DNA from: Kiloniellaceae bacterium | GTDB taxonomy: Bacteria > Pseudomonadota > Alphaproteobacteria > Kiloniellales > Kiloniellaceae | NCBI GenBank assembly: GCA_028280915.1 | Contig: JANQKX010000537.1 | Coordinates: forward strand, 1-7,358 | Reading direction: 5' to 3' | DNA: 7,358 bases | In this document: piece after piece, positions 5,237 through 7,358 of the stretch | Layout: the number at the start of each line of letters is the position of its first letter | Numbering within the stretch: the stretch's first letter is position 1 | Position numbers and translations under genes: made by a program | Notes under the pieces: model-generated | What the model was told of the DNA's origin: nothing | The model's database searches: none | The model's input: only the letters and a program-made list of their open reading frames with translations

Positions 5237-5598
5237 CAGTCCGTTTTCTCCAGGTCGCGGATGCTTTTTTGCTTTTGGTAGATGTGCCGCCGCAGCCCGG
5301 CGATGTCCTCGGACAGCCAGGCCGGCTCCGGCTGGCCTTCCAGGCGCAGCTGTTCCCGCAGACGCTTCAGCTCGGACAGGCGCCCCTCGGCGTTCCAAAG
5401 CTGGTCCTCCAGCAAGAGCATACGGGTTTCCTTGGAAAAGGCCTCCAGCTCCTGCATTTCAAAGGCCCAGGCCCAGCGGGGCAGCCCCAGGGTATTCCAG
5501 CCCCCCACCAGGATGGTGACGGCCGCCACCGTGCCGATCACCGCCGCGAGCACCCGGCCGAAGGTGATGTTTTTCAGATCCAGGTCCGGCATAACCAT
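5236..5598 (-). CDS. phage membrane protein with coiled coil (possible inner-membrane spanin-like or lysis protein)
   Basis: The 120-residue product has one N-terminal membrane segment (about 13-33, GRVLAAVIGTVAAVTILVGG) followed by a charged, heptad-like helix. Leucines and isoleucines recur through LLLEDQLWNAEGRLSELKRL and DIAGLRRHIYQKQKSIRDLE. This is the layout of an inner-membrane spanin (Rz type), with the coiled coil in the periplasm. ATG 5598 is chosen because GGGAG sits 6 nt upstream; GTG 5601 is a close alternative. It starts 29 nt after the tail-fibre-like gene stop and is coupled to the transglycosylase gene by TGATG. Spanin genes usually follow the lysin, so its position before it is unusual. 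I have no family-specific motif, and another membrane-anchored phage role is possible. Confidence 0.82.
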   Translation of the reverse strand: MVMPDLDLKNITFGRVLAAVIGTVAAVTILVGGWNTLGLPRWAWAFEMQELEAFSKETRMLLLEDQLWNAEGRLSELKRLREQLRLEGQPEPAWLSEDIAGLRRHIYQKQKSIRDLEKTD

Positions 5599-5627
5599 CA
5601 CGCGCTCCCTCGCTCCTGTTCCGGGCC

Positions 5628-6599
5628 CTAAACCTTGCGCAGGCCGACCATCTCGAATCGGCCGGCGGTGAGGTTGGCGCCACTGGCGAAAATCTGAATT
5701 TGGGTCATCAGGCCCGCCGTGTTCACGAAGCCGTTGCCCCGGTAGAGCCGGGGCCGGTTGTTGTTGCCGCTCACCGAGGCAATCTCCCAGGTCAGATGGT
5801 TGCGCGCGGCCCCCAGCATGTTGCGGTTGTGCAGATGGATGGTGCCCCCCAAATTGTCGAAGCCCGCGGACCAGAGATCCGAGGCCAGGCGAATCCAGGT
5901 GTTGGTGTCCACGTTGTTTTCCACCGTCGGCGTGGCGACGCCGGCGTCCAACTCCAGGCGGGTCGAGCGGTAAAGGGCGGTGGTGATCAGCCCGCCCCCG
6001 TCCAGCGCCAGCCGGGCGCCCAAAAAGGTGCCGTCAAAATCAACCGTCACGCCGGAAAGACGAAAGAGATAGCTGTCGAAGGCGGTGGAAAAGCCGGTGA
6101 AGTTCACCGCGCTGACGGGCGTGCTCACCTCCCGCACGTCCAGGATCACCTCCCGGCCGGCGCGCCAGCCCTGGGGCACCTCCTGCCAGTCCGTGCCGTC
6201 GAAGCGCACTTGCAGGGCTTGCCAGGCCTGGCGCACGGTGATGTCCACCCCGTCCAGCAGGATCAGCTGGCCCTGGCCGCCGGCGGCGTGCTTATAGGTC
6301 ACGTCCCGGCCCGCCGCCGCGGGCAGCAGGGTCAGGATCGCCCCTTCGGGATAGTCTCCGGGCGTGATGTTGGTCAGGTCATCGGTCGCGGCCTGGGTTT
6401 CCGTATCCACGAAATGCAGGGATCGCGTCGGGGTCAGCACGCCGCCGGCGATCGCCAGGGCATCCCCCGGCGGGTCGCCGCCCGGGGCCAGCCGGGCCTT
6501 GCCGATGATCGGCTCCAGCACATCCGCGCTGAATTCCCCTTCGTTTTTTTTCACCGCCACCAGGGCATCGGGCAAATTCGGCCATTGGGGAACGGGCAT
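5628..6599 (-). CDS. phage tail-fibre-like structural protein
   Basis: The 323-residue product starts MPVPQWPNLPDALVAVKKNE after an excellent GAGGAGGT site. Residues 60-141 contain LHFVDTETQAATDDL, then EGAILTLLPA, then QALQVRFDGTDWQEV. This is a beta-rich block that recurs in tail fibres and other phage appendage proteins (D-T-x-x-x-x-x-D-D-L, G-x-x-x-x-L, D-G-x-x-W). The C-terminal 180 residues look like a beta-sandwich with many small and polar residues (IHLHNRNMLGAARNHLTWEI) and may be the receptor- or sugar-binding tip. It sits between another tail gene and the lysis cassette, the usual place for fibre genes. There are no enzymatic motifs. The family is inferred from composition and position. 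Confidence 0.72.
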   Translation of the reverse strand: MPVPQWPNLPDALVAVKKNEGEFSADVLEPIIGKARLAPGGDPPGDALAIAGGVLTPTRSLHFVDTETQAATDDLTNITPGDYPEGAILTLLPAAAGRDVTYKHAAGGQGQLILLDGVDITVRQAWQALQVRFDGTDWQEVPQGWRAGREVILDVREVSTPVSAVNFTGFSTAFDSYLFRLSGVTVDFDGTFLGARLALDGGGLITTALYRSTRLELDAGVATPTVENNVDTNTWIRLASDLWSAGFDNLGGTIHLHNRNMLGAARNHLTWEIASVSGNNNRPRLYRGNGFVNTAGLMTQIQIFASGANLTAGRFEMVGLRKV

Positions 6600-6635
6600 A
6601 AGACCTCCTCAAGTTTCACTTGTTTGACTAAGCGG

Positions 6636-6649
6636 CCCGCGACCGCGGG
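6636..6649. repeat. short GC-rich hairpin after the tail gene stop
   Basis: CCCGCG (6636-6641), spacer AC, and CGCGGG (6644-6649) lie directly after the TAA stop of the upstream tail gene, 37 nt before the next ATG. No T-run follows on the minus strand, so termination is unlikely. It may modulate mRNA stability, or be simple GC-rich chance. Confidence 0.35.
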
Positions 6650-7358
6650 TTAGTAGCCTTGGATGGTGGCGTCCACGCCGGCCTGCACCTGCTGGGCCGC
6701 GGCGTCCCGGGCGATCACCCCCGGCCCGGCGGTGGATTTGTCCACCAGATAGACGTTGACGGCGCCGCCCCCGTCGTCCTGCAGGGTCAGGCCCACGTTG
6801 ACGATCTTTTGATAGCTCTTGGTGATGGGCAGGCGGGTCACGCCGGAGGCGCTCAGCACCACGTCGTTCAGCACCTCGGTCTGGTCGGGCACGTCGACGG
6901 CAAGATCGATGGCCCGCACCAGGCTTTCCCCCGGCGCCGCGTGCAGGATCAGGCGGAAATCGTAATCCCGCGCGGTGACGTGGGCGCTGCCGGCCCAGGG
7001 CTGCCACGCCCCGGCGCTGCCGTCCCAGAACGGCTGGTCCGGATTGCCGCTCCACAAGGCCGCGGCGGGCTCCCCGGTCCAGATCAGGGACGCCAGGGCC
7101 TCGCGCATTTCCAGGCTGTAACCGCCCGGCGCCAGGATATCCAAGGTCATGGTCAGGCGCCCGGCCACCGGCGGGCGATAGGACCATTGATAGGTCATGG
7201 TCAGCGACCGGGGGGTCCAGAAGTCCGCCCCCGGCTCCCCGGTCCAGATCACGTTGGCCGGGTCGCCGGACCAGAAATCGCCCGTGTTCTCCGTGTTCAG
7301 AATGCCGCCGGCAACGGCGCCGTTGGTGAGCACGCCGGGGAAATCCGGGGCCAGGCTG
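6650..7358 (-). CDS. phage tail protein with W-x-G repeats (5' end cut by window)
   Basis: The frame is open to the right edge (SLAPDFPGVLTNG...), so only the C-terminal 235 residues are seen; an internal GTG at 7333 is not the likely start. It carries repeated short motifs: DFWSGDP, VIWTGEP, DFWTP, LIWTGEP, ALWSGNP, PFWDGSA and PWAGSA. These lie in two clusters separated by a beta-rich segment (SLTMTYQWSYRPPVAGRLTM). Aromatic-Gly repeats like these occur in C-terminal parts of phage tail-tip and host-specificity proteins. The rest (VDVPDQTEVLNDVVLSASGV and VDKSTAGPGVIARDAAAQQV) looks like a small structural beta domain. It is the first of the visible late genes, 50 nt before the fibre-like gene, and is probably part of the tail adhesion device. 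Confidence 0.72.
   Translation of the reverse strand, partial: SLAPDFPGVLTNGAVAGGILNTENTGDFWSGDPANVIWTGEPGADFWTPRSLTMTYQWSYRPPVAGRLTMTLDILAPGGYSLEMREALASLIWTGEPAAALWSGNPDQPFWDGSAGAWQPWAGSAHVTARDYDFRLILHAAPGESLVRAIDLAVDVPDQTEVLNDVVLSASGVTRLPITKSYQKIVNVGLTLQDDGGGAVNVYLVDKSTAGPGVIARDAAAQQVQAGVDATIQGY

Noticed and set aside
5237..5398. N-terminal extension of the transglycosylase up to 5398
   Set aside because: It would lie almost wholly inside the membrane/coiled-coil gene, has Arg/Ala-rich shadow composition, and the TGATG junction at 5236 explains the real start.
5700..6653. A 317-codon plus-strand frame opposite the tail-fibre-like gene
   Set aside because: Its composition is typical of an antisense shadow in GC-rich DNA. 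The minus-strand frame has a strong ribosome binding site and fits the packed operon.

Overview
The window joins ordinary chromosomal metabolic genes to the distal end of a prophage. The likely host is a GC-rich alphaproteobacterium. The main clue is the tRNA-Arg(ACG) 3' half, which has the form I associate with that class. The overall GC content and the gene types fit, but no ribosomal or housekeeping marker is present to confirm it.

Left region (1-3004). A flavin/iron-sulfur oxidoreductase of the Old Yellow Enzyme / 2,4-dienoyl-CoA reductase type runs leftward off the window. It is divergent from a Tat-exported family 5 ABC transporter substrate-binding protein. The 297-nt gap between them holds no convincing intact gene. 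It does hold what looks like the decayed N-terminus of a GntR-type regulator, plus a perfect 8-bp hairpin just before the transporter gene. No permease or ATPase genes follow the binding protein.

Middle region (3005-3948). First comes a decayed tyrosine-recombinase gene with frame disruptions and an apparent internal deletion. A non-coding stretch of about 480 nt follows. It contains a leftward terminator, a cluster of GCATTATTC repeats, and a 45-nt tRNA-Arg(ACG) 3' half (anticodon loop to CCA) without its 5' half. Next to that lie an 11-bp inverted repeat, a strong leftward terminator and a second hairpin. The tRNA fragment is best read as the attachment-site scar (attR-like) at the end of the prophage. 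The integrase relic on its other side suggests an older element used the same hotspot.

Right region (3949-7358). Six genes, all on the minus strand and tightly packed, form the end of a phage late operon. In transcription order they are a partial tail protein rich in W-x-G motifs, a tail-fibre-like protein, a membrane/coiled-coil protein, a lysozyme-like transglycosylase, a holin-like protein, a lipoprotein, and an unrecognised 56-residue protein. Several are joined by TGATG or ATGA overlaps, which suggests translational coupling. The terminator at 3825-3862 closes the operon just before the attachment site. The intact tRNA and the functional integrase of this prophage should lie beyond the right edge.
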